Notes: generated by a model from the letters alone, not told the origin. DNA of 64,000 bases from Acidovorax sp. KKS102 (GCF_000302535.1 NC_018708.1:124001-188000), one strand, 5' to 3'. Shown: positions 42,174 through 51,581, counted from the stretch's first letter. A program made the numbers and translations.

Positions 42174-43337
42174 ATGACGCTCGACCTTGCCACCTTGCTG
42201 GCCGCCACCATGGCCGCTGCGACCGCCCAGGCGCTGCCGATTGTGTTTGTGGCCCTGCGTGCCCGCTTGCATCGGGGACTGGCGTTGTGGGGGCTGGGGC
42301 TGGTGGTCAATGCGCTGTCCTACCCGGCGTTCGGCCTGCGGGCATTCGGCTGGACCGAAGTGTCGATCCTGGCAACCAACCTGCTCAGCGGCCTGACGCT
42401 GGTGCTGCACACGCTGGCGATCGCGTCGTTTCAGCGGCACCGCGCTCAGCCTGTGCGCTCGGCGCTGGTGTGGTTGCCGCTCGCCGTCAACATGGTGGTG
42501 GTGCTGTGGTTCATGCGGGACGACCATTGGCGCAACATCCTGGTTGCCGGCATCCAGAGCGTGATGGCCGGCATGTTGCTGTACCAGGCCTGGGGCCCCG
42601 CGCTGGTCGAGCGGCGCCTGACGGGCCGCTGGGTCCTGATTGCCGGCTGCGCGGGCTTGGTGCTCACGCTGGTCGTGCGCACCGCTTACATGGTGTGGGC
42701 GTCGGATTGGGATGCGGTCTACAACGTGCCGGGCCAGGTGCAGGGACTGACCTATTTTGCGGTGATGGCCGTTCTGTTGGTCAACAGCATGGGCTTTGTG
42801 CTGATGCAGATGGAATTTGCCTTGGAGCAGCAGCACGCCCTTGCCACGCACGACAGCCTCACCGGTCTGTACAACCGCAGTGCCCTGCAAGACCTGCTGC
42901 CAGCGCTGGGCGCGCGCGCTCGGCGCCAGGGGGAACCGCTGGCTTTCCTGATGCTGGACATCGACCACTTCAAGCGCGTTAACGACACCTATGGCCACCT
43001 GGCCGGAGACGCCGTGCTGCGCGAAGTGGCACTGCGCATTCGCCAGCGGCTGCGCCAGGGCGATGTGGTCGCCCGCTATGGCGGAGAAGAGTTTCTGGCG
43101 GTCTTGCCTGCCACCGACCAAGCCGGTGCACTGCGCCTGGCAGAGCATGTGCGCAAGGCCATCGAGTCGCCGCCCGTGCGGCTGGCCAACGCCACGGTGC
43201 CGATCACCCTCAGCGTCGGTGTGCATGCCGGCATTCCAGACGATTCCACCCGAGCCCTGGACGCGCAGATCGGACTCAGCGACGAGGCGCTGTATGCCGC
43301 CAAGAACGCGGGCAGAAACCGCGTCGAATGGCGTTAG
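42174..43337 (+). CDS. Membrane-bound diguanylate cyclase (GGDEF)
   Basis: 387 residues. The N-terminal 210 residues hold about seven membrane helices, an uncharacterised 7TM-type sensor. A GGDEF domain follows (about 220-387): HDSLTGLYNRSALQDLL, the metal-binding LDIDHFKRVNDTYGHLAGD, and the active-site VARYGGEEFLAVL at about 299-311. The inhibitory I-site RQGD lies exactly five residues before GGEEF, so product inhibition by c-di-GMP is expected. It should make c-di-GMP and influence biofilm or motility. The start ATG 42174 was chosen; an in-frame ATG at 42123 would add 17 residues. It is divergent from the LysR gene. Confidence 0.9.
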   Translation: MTLDLATLLAATMAAATAQALPIVFVALRARLHRGLALWGLGLVVNALSYPAFGLRAFGWTEVSILATNLLSGLTLVLHTLAIASFQRHRAQPVRSALVWLPLAVNMVVVLWFMRDDHWRNILVAGIQSVMAGMLLYQAWGPALVERRLTGRWVLIAGCAGLVLTLVVRTAYMVWASDWDAVYNVPGQVQGLTYFAVMAVLLVNSMGFVLMQMEFALEQQHALATHDSLTGLYNRSALQDLLPALGARARRQGEPLAFLMLDIDHFKRVNDTYGHLAGDAVLREVALRIRQRLRQGDVVARYGGEEFLAVLPATDQAGALRLAEHVRKAIESPPVRLANATVPITLSVGVHAGIPDDSTRALDAQIGLSDEALYAAKNAGRNRVEWR

Positions 43338-43361
43338 GGCTGCTGCACAGGTCGCAGTGCC

Positions 43362-44282
43362 TCAGTCCGCAGGCCTCCGGTTTACCAGCACGATGCCCGC
43401 TGCCACCAGCACCAGCGCCGCCACCAGCCCGGGCGTCACAGGCTCACCCAGCCACAGCGCGCCAAACAGCAGCGCAAACACGGGCGTGAGAAACACGAAC
43501 ACCGAGATCTTGGTGGCCGGGTAGTGCGCCAGCATCCACATCCAGGCGAGGTAGCTCACAAACGCGCCCACCAGGGCCTGCACCAGCAGCGAACCCCAGG
43601 CAAAGCCGCTGAACTGCCAGACCCAGGCCTCGCCCAGGCCCAGTGACAGTACCGGCAACACCGCGGTGCTTACCGCCACTTGATAGAAAAGCTGCTTGGC
43701 GGGGGCCACACGCGCCAGGGGCGTGGTGCGGATGACCACCGTGGTCAGCGCCCACATCAGGCCTGCAGCCAGCCCCAGCAGATCCCCCAGCCAGCCTTGT
43801 GGCAGTGCCGTGCTGGCATGGCCGAGCAGCCCGTCGCCCAGCGCCAGCCCCACGCCCACAAAGGCCGCGGCCAGGCCCAGCCACTGCCAGCCCTGCAGGC
43901 GCTCACCGGGGATGAAACGCGGCAGCAGTAATGCCACCCAGAAGGGCGACGCATACAAAAACACCGTGAGCCGCGACGCGGTGGTGTACTGCAGGCCCAG
44001 GTAGATACACGCAAACTCGCCCGCAAACAGCGCCCCCGCCAGCAGTCCGGCGCGTGTGGCCCCGGCGGGCTCGCCCGCGCCGGAAAGGCTGACACCACGC
44101 CACAGGCACCAGGCCGCCACGGCCACCGTCGCCAGCGCAAAACGCACAAAGGCCTGGAACACTGGCGCCACCTCGGCCACCGTGGCCTTGACCAGCACCT
44201 GCTGGAAGCCCCAGAACATGCAGCAGGCGAGCAGCAGGGAGATGGCAAGGGCGTCGAGGTGTGTTTTGCGGGTGGAAGGCAT
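43362..44282 (-). CDS. EamA/DMT-family transporter
   Basis: 306 residues, ten predicted helices formed by two EamA repeats: the first begins at LLLACCMFWGFQQVLVKA, the second at GDLLGLAAGLMWALTTVVIR. The characteristic proline/glycine pattern GLQYTTASRLTVFLYASPFW and TKISVFVFLTPVFALLFGAL is clear. Such proteins export amino acids, metabolites or drugs; the substrate is unknown. It is single and convergent with the diguanylate cyclase. Confidence 0.88.
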   Translation of the reverse strand: MPSTRKTHLDALAISLLLACCMFWGFQQVLVKATVAEVAPVFQAFVRFALATVAVAAWCLWRGVSLSGAGEPAGATRAGLLAGALFAGEFACIYLGLQYTTASRLTVFLYASPFWVALLLPRFIPGERLQGWQWLGLAAAFVGVGLALGDGLLGHASTALPQGWLGDLLGLAAGLMWALTTVVIRTTPLARVAPAKQLFYQVAVSTAVLPVLSLGLGEAWVWQFSGFAWGSLLVQALVGAFVSYLAWMWMLAHYPATKISVFVFLTPVFALLFGALWLGEPVTPGLVAALVLVAAGIVLVNRRPAD

Positions 44283-44452
44283 CGGTGCATTATCAAACGG
44301 CGCGCCTGCTCTGCCGGTCGCCTCGGTGCATCTGCTGGCCACCTTGCGGGCCCCTGCGCACAACGGAAAGGTGCATACGGACGCTTACACAGGCCCACGG
44401 TACACTTTGCGCCTTCTGAAACAGGTTCCCGCGTTCCTTTTCCTATCCCCTC

Positions 44453-45217
44453 ATGGCCCTTACGACGGCGGCGCAGTCCCGCTCCAGCTTTGACCTCAAG
44501 AGCGCCTCGCTGTCGGTGGTGGCGGTGCTGCTCAAGACCACTGACGCCGCCCAGTTCGCAGCCGACCTGGCCGAGCGCGTGGCCGATGCCCCGGGCTTTT
44601 TTGACAACGACCCTGTATTGATCGACCTGGCGCCCGTGCGTGAGGCCGAAGCGCCCATCGACTTTGCCGCCATCGCAGCCGCGCTGCGCCAGCACAACAC
44701 CCTGCCCGTGGCCGTGCGCGGCGGCAGCCCTGCCCAGATGGAGGCGGCACGCACTGCGGGCTTGGCTGCGGCTCCCGATGCGCCCCCCGCGCGTGCCGAG
44801 GCGCCTGCGCCGGTGCAGGAAGTGGTGCGCGAGGTGATCCGCGAGGTCGAGGTGGAAGTGGTACGCGAAGTGCCCATGCCCGGCCCCGGCACGGTGGTGG
44901 TGGACAAACCCTTGCGCTCCGGCCAGCAGGTGTACGCGCGCGGCGCCGATCTGGTGGTGATGGCGGTGGTGAGCTTTGGAGCCGAGGTGATTGCCGATGG
45001 CAACATCCACGTCTATGCCCCGCTGCGTGGCCGCGCGATTGCCGGTGCACGGGGCAACACCGAAGCCCGTATTTTTTCGACCTGCCTGGAGCCGCAACTG
45101 GTCTCCATCGCAGGCATCTACCGCACCACCGAGACCGAGCTGCCCGCCGAGGTGCGCGGCAAGCCGGCCCAGGTGCGTCTGGAAGGCGAGAAGCTCCTCA
45201 TCGAGCCGCTCGCCTGA
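44453..45217 (+). CDS. minC: Septum site-determining protein MinC
   Basis: A 254-residue inhibitor of FtsZ polymerisation. The N-terminal domain (to about residue 105) binds FtsZ; the C-terminal beta-helix domain (from about 145: GPGTVVVDKPLRSGQQVYAR, then GAEVIADGNIHVYAPLRGRA, then PQLVSIAGIYR) dimerises and binds MinD. Between them is an unusually repetitive charged linker, EVVREVIREVEVEVVREV, in which Glu, Val and Arg recur. It is the first gene of minCDE, followed by minD after about 45 bp. Confidence 0.96.
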   Translation: MALTTAAQSRSSFDLKSASLSVVAVLLKTTDAAQFAADLAERVADAPGFFDNDPVLIDLAPVREAEAPIDFAAIAAALRQHNTLPVAVRGGSPAQMEAARTAGLAAAPDAPPARAEAPAPVQEVVREVIREVEVEVVREVPMPGPGTVVVDKPLRSGQQVYARGADLVVMAVVSFGAEVIADGNIHVYAPLRGRAIAGARGNTEARIFSTCLEPQLVSIAGIYRTTETELPAEVRGKPAQVRLEGEKLLIEPLA

Positions 45218-45261
45218 GCTCCCCATTTCATTCGTACCAACCCACAGAGAATCAGCAACAC

Positions 45262-46077
45262 ATGGCCAAAATCGTCGTCGTGACCTCCGGCAAAGGTGGC
45301 GTGGGCAAGACCACCACCAGCGCCAGCTTTGCCACCGGCCTCGCCCTGCGCGGCCACAAGACCGCCGTGATCGACTTTGACGTCGGCCTGCGCAACCTGG
45401 ACCTCATCATGGGCTGCGAACGCCGCGTGGTGTACGACCTGATCAACGTGATCCAGGGCGAGGCCAACCTGAACCAGGCGCTCATCAAGGACAAGCAGTG
45501 CGACAACCTGTTCGTGCTGGCTGCCAGCCAGACGCGCGACAAGGACGCGCTGACGCAAGACGGCGTGGAAAAGGTCCTCAAGGACCTGGCCGCGATGGAC
45601 TTTGAATACATCGTCTGCGACTCGCCCGCCGGTATCGAAAGCGGCGCGCTGATGGCCATGCACTTTGCCGACGAGGCGCTGCTGGTGACCAACCCCGAGG
45701 TGTCTTCGGTGCGCGACTCCGACCGCATCCTGGGCATGCTGGGCAGCAAGACCAAGCGTGCCATCGAAGGCGGCGAGCCGATCAAGGAACACCTGCTCAT
45801 CACGCGCTACAACCCCAGCCGCGTGCAGGACGGCCAGATGCTGAGCCTGGAAGACATCCAGGACATCCTGCGCATCAAGCTGATCGGCGTGATTCCAGAA
45901 TCCGAAGTGGTGCTGCAATCGTCCAACCAGGGCACGCCCGCCATCCACGCGCAGGGCAGCGATGTGAGCGAGGCGTACAAGGATGTGATCGACCGCTTCC
46001 TGGGACAGGACAAGCCGCTGCGTTTCATTGACGCCGAAAAGCCCGGCTTCTTCAAACGCCTGTTCGGGAGCAAATAG
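45262..46077 (+). CDS. minD: Septum site-determining ATPase MinD
   Basis: A 271-residue membrane-associating ATPase that recruits MinC and oscillates with MinE. The deviant Walker A motif is [13 protein letters not shown] at about 9-21, the switch region is [16 protein letters not shown], the Walker B region is [14 protein letters not shown], and the C-terminal amphipathic membrane-targeting helix ends FFKRLFGSK. Full length and normal in all motifs. Confidence 0.98.
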   Translation: MAKIVVVTSGKGGVGKTTTSASFATGLALRGHKTAVIDFDVGLRNLDLIMGCERRVVYDLINVIQGEANLNQALIKDKQCDNLFVLAASQTRDKDALTQDGVEKVLKDLAAMDFEYIVCDSPAGIESGALMAMHFADEALLVTNPEVSSVRDSDRILGMLGSKTKRAIEGGEPIKEHLLITRYNPSRVQDGQMLSLEDIQDILRIKLIGVIPESEVVLQSSNQGTPAIHAQGSDVSEAYKDVIDRFLGQDKPLRFIDAEKPGFFKRLFGSK

Positions 46078-46079
46078 CC

Positions 46080-46346
46080 ATGGCTTCTTTCCTGTCCTTC
46101 CTGCTCGGCGAGAAGAAAAAAACCGCCAGCGTTGCCAAGGAGCGGCTGCAGATCATCCTGGCGCACGAGCGCAACGGCCGCAATGCGTCCGAGCCCGACT
46201 ACCTGCCCGCGCTGCAACGCGAGCTGGTGGCGGTGATCTCCAAGTACGTCAAGATCAACCCCGACGACCTCAAGGTGCACCTGGAGCGCCAGGACAACCT
46301 GGAAGTGCTGGAGGTCAAGATCGAGCTGCCCGATACCGTGCGATAG
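46080..46346 (+). CDS. minE: Cell division topological specificity factor MinE
   Basis: An 88-residue stimulator of MinD ATPase. The N-terminal anti-MinCD helix region ([20 protein letters not shown]) is followed by [11 protein letters not shown], the conserved MinD-contact strand or helix, and the C-terminal topological domain ([20 protein letters not shown]). It starts 2 bp after minD. A terminator follows about 55 bp downstream. Confidence 0.97.
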   Translation: MASFLSFLLGEKKKTASVAKERLQIILAHERNGRNASEPDYLPALQRELVAVISKYVKINPDDLKVHLERQDNLEVLEVKIELPDTVR

Positions 46347-46399
46347 GCCGTCACGGCCACCGGGCCGCGTACTCCCATCGCGCCCCGGCATCGCCCCAG

Positions 46400-46435
46400 A
46401 CCCTGCCCCGTAACCCGCGCGGCAGGGTTTCTTTT
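46400..46435 (+). terminator. Intrinsic terminator of minCDE
   Basis: An 8-bp stem ACCCTGCC/GGCAGGGT (46400-46407 and 46421-46428) with a 13-nt loop, followed by TTCTTTTT. Confidence 0.7.
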
Positions 46436-46515
46436 TGGGCTGGTGGGGCCTGATTTGGCCTGACAATTGCTAGATGTACTAGGGTAATCCCTAATCTCTC
46501 GGCAACAAGGCTCCT

Positions 46516-48714
46516 GTGGACACAACCTGGAAACTCAGCTGGCAGCGTGCGCGTAATCATGAGGGCGTCACGCGCGGCGCGCGTGCCTTTGTGGCTCTTG
46601 CTGCCGTGCTGGCCTATGGCTGGTGGGCCGATTGGCGGGCCGAGCTGATGCCCGTGCTGCTGGGCGTGATCGCCAGCGCACTCACCGAAACCGACGACAG
46701 CTGGCGCGGGCGCCTGCGGGCGCAGTGCCTGGCGCTGGCGTGTTTTGGTCTCATGGCCGGGGCCGTCTGGGCGGCGGTGTCCTGGCCCTGGGTGCTGATG
46801 GGGGTGATGGCGCTGCTGGCCTTTGGCATCACCATGCTGGGGGCGCTGAGCGAGCGCTACCGCGCCATTGCCTTTGGGTCGCTCATCCTGTTCATCTATG
46901 CGGGGCTGGCCGCCCACAGCAGCCGTGCGGGCGCGGGTGACGCGATCCCCCGCATGCTGGCAGGCGCGGCCTGGTACGGCGTGGTGTCGGTGCTGTGGCA
47001 TGCCGTGCTGCCGCGCGCGCCGGTGCGTTACCGCCTGGCCAAGCTCTACGCCATGCTGGGCGAATACCTGCGCCTGAAGGCGCTGTTGCTGGAGCCGGTG
47101 CGGGATGTGGACCTGGAACGCCGCCGCATGGCGCTGGCGCTGCACAACGGCCGCGTGGTGGACGCCCTCAACGCCACCAAGGAAAGCCTGATCAGCCGCA
47201 TGGGCCGGGGCACGCCCCCGCTGTGGCTGCAGACCGCCATGCACCAGTACCTGGCGGCGCAGGACGTGCACGAGCGCGTGAGTTCGTCCCACGAGCATTA
47301 CGACCTGCTCGCCCAGTCGTTCTTTCACAGCGACGTGCTGTACCGCTGCCAGCGGGTGCTCACGCTGCTGGGCGAGCAGGCGCTCAAGCTGTCGGCGGCG
47401 ATCGAGGCGCAGACGGTGCCCCAGCACTGGGGCGTGACGGCCCGTGCCATCGAGGACATGCAGGCTGCCGTGGCGCACCTGGCGTCCCAGCCGCAGTCCG
47501 TTGGTGCTGCGTCCCTGCCTGCCCAGTCCCGTGCATTGCGGTCGTTGCAGGCGCTGGCCGACAACCTGACCGCACTGGCCGGGGTGTTTGCCGGTGCGCT
47601 GGCGCTGCCCGCCCACACCGCGGAAGCGGCAGTGGACTACGCCCTGTTTGACCGCGAGCCCCGCAGCCTGCGCGATGCCTGGGCGCGCCTGCGCTCGCAC
47701 TGGCAGCTGCAGTCCCCCTGGCTGCGCCACAGCCTGCGGCTGAGCCTGTCCCTCATGGTGGGCTTTGCGCTCATGCAGGCCACGGCCGACCCGCACGGGT
47801 ACTGGATCTTGCTGACCATTGTGTTCGTGAGCCAGCCGCAGTACGCGGCCACGCAGACGCGGCTGATGGAGCGCGCCAAGGGCACGGCGATGGGGCTCGC
47901 GCTCGGGTGGGCGGTGATCCAGCTGTTTCCGGGCGAGCTGGTGCAGGCCGCATTGCTGGTGCTGGGGGGCGCGGTGTTTTTTGGGGCGCGGCACACCCGC
48001 TACACCCTGGCCACGGCGGCGGTCACCACCTTGCTGCTGCTCAGCTTTCACCAGATGGGCGCGGCCAGCGGCGTGATCTCTGCGCGCCTGCTCGATACCG
48101 TGGTGGGCTGCGTGATCGCGGCCGTGGCCTCGTGGCTGGTGCTGCCGTCGTGGCAGTCGCGCCACTGGCCCCGGCTGGCCGCCCAGGTGCTGCAGACCCA
48201 GGCGCTGTACCTGCGGGAGATCCTGGCGCAGTACCAGGGAGGCAAGTGCGACCACCTGGCCTACCGCCTGGCCCGGCGCAATGCCCACAACGCGGATGCC
48301 GCGCTGTCCAACTCGTACAGCGCCATGCTCAAGGAGCCCTTGCATGTGCGTGGCAATGCCGAGGTGGTAGGGAATTTCCTGTGTCTTTCGCACACCCAGC
48401 TCAACTATCTGTCGGCCTTGGGCGCCCAGCGCGGTGGCGCAGCCGCTCAGCCCATCGACGAGGCCACGCGCGAACTGGCGCAAAGCCTGCTGGCATCTCT
48501 GCAGCAGCTGGCGCTGGAGCTGGAGCGCGCGCAGCAGTCCGGCCGGGTGCGCAACACCCACAGCGCCCCGGCGGTGGCCCAGGTGCTGCGCGAGTGGGGC
48601 ACGGTGCCGGCAGCGCCCAGCGCGCACAGCCTCATGGCGGCGCAGCTGCAGCTGGTGGGCAAGGTGTTCCCGCAGCTGCAGGCGCAGGCGCGCCAGCTGG
48701 TGACCACGGAATAG
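46516..48714 (+). CDS. FUSC-family membrane protein (YccS/YhfK type)
   Basis: 732 residues from a GTG start at 46516, preceded by AAGG. Two blocks of membrane helices (about 20-165 and 400-530) each precede a cytoplasmic domain, the layout of the YccS/YhfK inner-membrane proteins related to FusC and aromatic-acid exporters. Distinctive segments are ADPHGYWILLTIVFVSQPQY, YAATQTRLMERAKGTAMGLA, and RLLDTVVGCVIAAVASWLVL. It is likely an exporter component; the substrate is unknown. It follows minCDE after their terminator, so it has its own promoter. Confidence 0.88.
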   Translation: MDTTWKLSWQRARNHEGVTRGARAFVALAAVLAYGWWADWRAELMPVLLGVIASALTETDDSWRGRLRAQCLALACFGLMAGAVWAAVSWPWVLMGVMALLAFGITMLGALSERYRAIAFGSLILFIYAGLAAHSSRAGAGDAIPRMLAGAAWYGVVSVLWHAVLPRAPVRYRLAKLYAMLGEYLRLKALLLEPVRDVDLERRRMALALHNGRVVDALNATKESLISRMGRGTPPLWLQTAMHQYLAAQDVHERVSSSHEHYDLLAQSFFHSDVLYRCQRVLTLLGEQALKLSAAIEAQTVPQHWGVTARAIEDMQAAVAHLASQPQSVGAASLPAQSRALRSLQALADNLTALAGVFAGALALPAHTAEAAVDYALFDREPRSLRDAWARLRSHWQLQSPWLRHSLRLSLSLMVGFALMQATADPHGYWILLTIVFVSQPQYAATQTRLMERAKGTAMGLALGWAVIQLFPGELVQAALLVLGGAVFFGARHTRYTLATAAVTTLLLLSFHQMGAASGVISARLLDTVVGCVIAAVASWLVLPSWQSRHWPRLAAQVLQTQALYLREILAQYQGGKCDHLAYRLARRNAHNADAALSNSYSAMLKEPLHVRGNAEVVGNFLCLSHTQLNYLSALGAQRGGAAAQPIDEATRELAQSLLASLQQLALELERAQQSGRVRNTHSAPAVAQVLREWGTVPAAPSAHSLMAAQLQLVGKVFPQLQAQARQLVTTE

Positions 48715-48754
48715 GTTGGGCGGATTGCGGCGCGGGAGTCGTGCCGCAGCCAGA

Positions 48755-49345
48755 TCAACGTGCGTGCTTGGCGAACTTGCCCGCAAAAGCCTGGGCAATG
48801 CTCAGCCCGCGTTGCCCTGCGACCAGCGTCGCGGTCTGCCCGGCGGCGATGGTGCCGGGCCGGTCCACCGCCAGGTAGTAGCCGCAGCAGCCCGCCACCG
48901 CCATGGCGCGGCCGGCCTGGGCAAAGCCCATCACGGCATTGAACTTGAAGCAGGGCTCGCGCGGCGCCGCCACGCGCAGCACGCAGTCCGGGAAATGCCA
49001 CTCGTCGCCCACAAACACCTCATGCTCCAGCGGCCCGTCAATGGTGAGGTTCTCGCCCATGAAGCCCGGTGGCAGCGCTTCGTCGAACAGGCTCACGCCC
49101 CGCTCGCGGCGCTGGGCCTGCCAGAACGCATAGTGCGCGGCGGGGTAGGCATACACCGCCTTGGTCAGGCCTCCGTGCACGCTCAGGTCGGCCTGCTCGT
49201 CCCCCGCCAGCCCCAGCGGGCCCACGGCCACGGGGCCGGCGACGGAGGTTTTGCTGATGGCGGTGAGCACTGACCGCTCGCCCACCTTCAGGCGCCGGGC
49301 GGTGCCAACGTTCACGTGGCGTACGACGATGGCGGGCGCCGTCAC
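48755..49345 (-). CDS. MOSC-domain protein (YiiM-like)
   Basis: 196 residues forming a MOSC domain, related to the C-terminal domain of molybdenum-cofactor sulfurase. Conserved segments: GPLGLAGDEQADLSVHGGLT, KAVYAYPAAHYAFW, LPPGFMGENLTIDGP, and the cysteine motif AAPREPCFKFNAVMG. YiiM homologues use Moco to reduce N-hydroxylated compounds, so a similar reductase role is possible. It overlaps the flavin-reductase gene by 4 bp; a flavin reductase next to a Moco reductase suggests an electron-supply partnership. Confidence 0.88.
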   Translation of the reverse strand: MTAPAIVVRHVNVGTARRLKVGERSVLTAISKTSVAGPVAVGPLGLAGDEQADLSVHGGLTKAVYAYPAAHYAFWQAQRRERGVSLFDEALPPGFMGENLTIDGPLEHEVFVGDEWHFPDCVLRVAAPREPCFKFNAVMGFAQAGRAMAVAGCCGYYLAVDRPGTIAAGQTATLVAGQRGLSIAQAFAGKFAKHAR

Positions 49346-49863
49346 AGAGGGTGCTCGGTGTAGAACTTGCCGCCGTGGTACAGCAGGGGCGATGCGCCCT
49401 CGCGGTGCTCGCAGCGCTCCACCTCGCCCACGAAGATGGTGTGGTCACCCTCCTTGTACTGGCTGCGGTTGAAGCATTCGAACGTGGCGGCGGCACCGGC
49501 CAGCAGCGGCGCGCCGCTGATACCGGGACGGTGCTCCAGGCCGGCCCAGCGGTCAATGCCGCGGGTGGCGAACCGTTCGGCCAGGTCCTTCTGGTCCGCT
49601 GCCAGCACATGGATGGCGTAGTGCGAGCCGTTGGCAAACGCCGGCATGGTGCTGGCGCCGTGCGACAGGCTCCACAGCACCAGCGGGGGCTCCAGCGACA
49701 CCGAATTGAACGAGCTGGCCGTGAGCCCCACCAGTTCACCCGCCGCATTGCGGGCGGTCACGATGGTCACACCCGTGGCGAACATGCCCAGCGCATTGCG
49801 GAATTCGCGGGTCGAAAAGCTCGGCGGCAGGGCGAGGGCGGGGCGGGGGAGCGAAGGGTTCAC
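49342..49863 (-). CDS. Flavin reductase-like (FMN-binding split-barrel) protein
   Basis: 173 residues, HpaC/RutF-like flavin reductase fold. The motif REFRNALGMFATGVTIVTAR, then VGLTASSFNSVSLEPPLVLW, and later DHTIFVGEVERCEH are all characteristic. It should reduce FMN or FAD with NAD(P)H, supplying reduced flavin to an oxygenase or reductase. Its stop overlaps the MOSC-gene start (ATGA), so they form an operon. Confidence 0.92.
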   Translation of the reverse strand: MNPSLPRPALALPPSFSTREFRNALGMFATGVTIVTARNAAGELVGLTASSFNSVSLEPPLVLWSLSHGASTMPAFANGSHYAIHVLAADQKDLAERFATRGIDRWAGLEHRPGISGAPLLAGAAATFECFNRSQYKEGDHTIFVGEVERCEHREGASPLLYHGGKFYTEHPL

Positions 49864-49967
49864 AAAAGCGGCGCCAGCGGTGGCGGCGTGGGGGCAAGCG
49901 ACAGGACCTATTATCAGGCGCCACCCTCCGCTGCGCTGTTGCGGGGTTTACATCTGCTTTTCACCGC

Positions 49968-50759
49968 ATGGCCGCATTGCTTCCCACCTTCACCACCCTC
50001 GGCTCCGGCCCCACCGTGCTCATGCTGCACGACGCGGACGGCGACCACCTCACCTTTGCGCCCCAGGTGGAGACCCTGGCCACCGCTGGCTACCGGGCCG
50101 TGGCCTGGGACATGCCCGGCTATGGCCGCAGCGCGCCTGTGGAGCCCTACACCTTCAAGGCGCTGGCACAAAGCTGCCTCGCGCTGATCGAGGCGCTGCG
50201 CTGCGGCCCCGTCACGCTGGTCGGCCACGGCATGGGCGCCATGGTGGCGCTGGAGGCCGCCGTGCGCGATGCGTCCAGGGTGCGCCGCATGGTGCTGTGC
50301 GCGGGCGGCCCGGCGCTGGATGCCCAGGCCGTGCAGGATTGGGTGGCACCGCGCGAGCAGGCCCTCAAGGCCCTGGACGCGGGCGGCAGCATGGAGCAAC
50401 TGGCCCAGACCCTGGTGCCGCAGTGCATCGGCACCGGTGCCCTGCCCGAAGGCGTGCGGCTGGCGGGCCACGCGCTGGGCCAGGTGTTCCCGGGCGCCTA
50501 CCGCCGCGCCCTGGAGGCCCTGCCCACGTTTGACCGGGGTGCCGCCGCGCTGGCGCACCTGGCCATGCCGGTGCTGCTGGTGGGCGGTGATCAGGACCGG
50601 TGCACTCCGCCGGCAGCCCTCCAGGCGCTGGCCCAGGTATTGCCCGATGCGCAGACGGTGCTGCTGCCGCATGTGGGGCATTGGCCCCAGCTGGAAGACC
50701 CCGAGGGGTTTGACGCTGCGCTGCTCGATTTTCTGGCCCACCGGCGCACGCTGCACTGA
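49968..50759 (+). CDS. Alpha/beta-hydrolase fold protein lacking the nucleophile
   Basis: 263 residues, alpha/beta-hydrolase fold, similar in layout to 3-oxoadipate enol-lactonase and epoxide-hydrolase-like enzymes: AVAWDMPGYGRSAPVEPYTF, the elbow VTLVGHGMGAMVALE, LLVGGDQDRCTPPAALQAL and LPHVGHWPQLEDPEGF. The acid (Asp in GDQD) and the histidine (VGHW) are present, but the nucleophile position in GHGMG (residue 88, codon GGC at 50229-50231) is glycine instead of serine. The protein is thus likely inactive as a hydrolase, or has another role. A single base change would turn GGC into a serine codon (AGC). It is divergent from the flavin-reductase operon and followed by ydcF-like DNA. Confidence 0.85.
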   Translation: MAALLPTFTTLGSGPTVLMLHDADGDHLTFAPQVETLATAGYRAVAWDMPGYGRSAPVEPYTFKALAQSCLALIEALRCGPVTLVGHGMGAMVALEAAVRDASRVRRMVLCAGGPALDAQAVQDWVAPREQALKALDAGGSMEQLAQTLVPQCIGTGALPEGVRLAGHALGQVFPGAYRRALEALPTFDRGAAALAHLAMPVLLVGGDQDRCTPPAALQALAQVLPDAQTVLLPHVGHWPQLEDPEGFDAALLDFLAHRRTLH

Positions 50760-50820
50760 CCCATTTGATCTTGGCTCGCTCGGCCGCCGCGCCCGGGCAT
50801 GAACGCTGCCTTCTTTCTCC

Positions 50821-51579
50821 ATGTTGTTTGCCCTCAAGAAAATTCTGTCCGCGCTGCTGCTGCCGCCGGTGTCCAGCATCGTGCTGGCGCTGTTTGGCCT
50901 GTGGCTGGCGCGCTACCACCGCCGCACGGGCAATACGCTGGTGGTGTTGTCGCTGTTGTCGGTGCTGGTGCTGTCCTGGCCGCCGGTGTCGGACGCGCTG
51001 GTGCGCAGCCTGGAGCGCTACCCCGCCGTCACGCCGCGCCAGCTGCCCGAGGCGAAAGTGCAGGCCATCGTGGTGCTGGGCGGCGGTGCCGACACCGTGG
51101 CGCCTGAATACGGGGTGGACGTGCTCAGCCGGGGTGCGCGCGAACGGGTTCGCTATGCCGCCTACCTGCAGCAGCAGACGGGTTTGCCCATCCTGGCCAC
51201 GGGGGGCTCCACAGGCGGCACACGGGCCGAGGCGCTGGTGATGAAGGATGTGGTGGAGCGGGAGTTCAAGGGCCGGGTGCGCTGGACCGAAGTGGAGTCC
51301 CTCGACACCCGCAACAACGCCACCAGGTCGGCCGTCCTGCTCAAGGCCGCAGGCATCGAGCGCATCGCGCTCGTCACCCACGGCTGGCACATGGTGCGTG
51401 CCGCCCGGGACTTTGAGCAGGCCGGGCTGCAGGTGCTGCCGGCGCCCATGGGCTTCAAAGGGGGGCAGGCGCGCAAGCTGTATCGCGTGCTGCCGCGCGC
51501 CTCGGCGCTGTCCGACAGCAGCCTGGCGCTGCATGAGTGGCTGGGCATACTGGCCCAGCGTGCTTCGCTGGACCGCTGA
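50821..51579 (+). CDS. YdcF-like (DUF218) membrane protein
   Basis: 252 residues. Two N-terminal membrane helices (LLLPPVSSIVLALFGLWLA and TLVVLSLLSVLVLSW) precede a DUF218 domain: VQAIVVLGGGADTVAPEYGV, RVRYAAYLQQQTGLPILATG, GTRAEALVMKDVVE, LDTRNNATRSAVLL and IALVTHGWHMVRAARDFEQA. The ElyC/SanA/YdcF family is implicated in cell-envelope (peptidoglycan or enterobacterial common antigen) maintenance. The start is at ATG 50821. It shares direction with the upstream hydrolase-fold gene. Confidence 0.9.
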   Translation: MLFALKKILSALLLPPVSSIVLALFGLWLARYHRRTGNTLVVLSLLSVLVLSWPPVSDALVRSLERYPAVTPRQLPEAKVQAIVVLGGGADTVAPEYGVDVLSRGARERVRYAAYLQQQTGLPILATGGSTGGTRAEALVMKDVVEREFKGRVRWTEVESLDTRNNATRSAVLLKAAGIERIALVTHGWHMVRAARDFEQAGLQVLPAPMGFKGGQARKLYRVLPRASALSDSSLALHEWLGILAQRASLDR

Positions 51580-51581
51580 GA

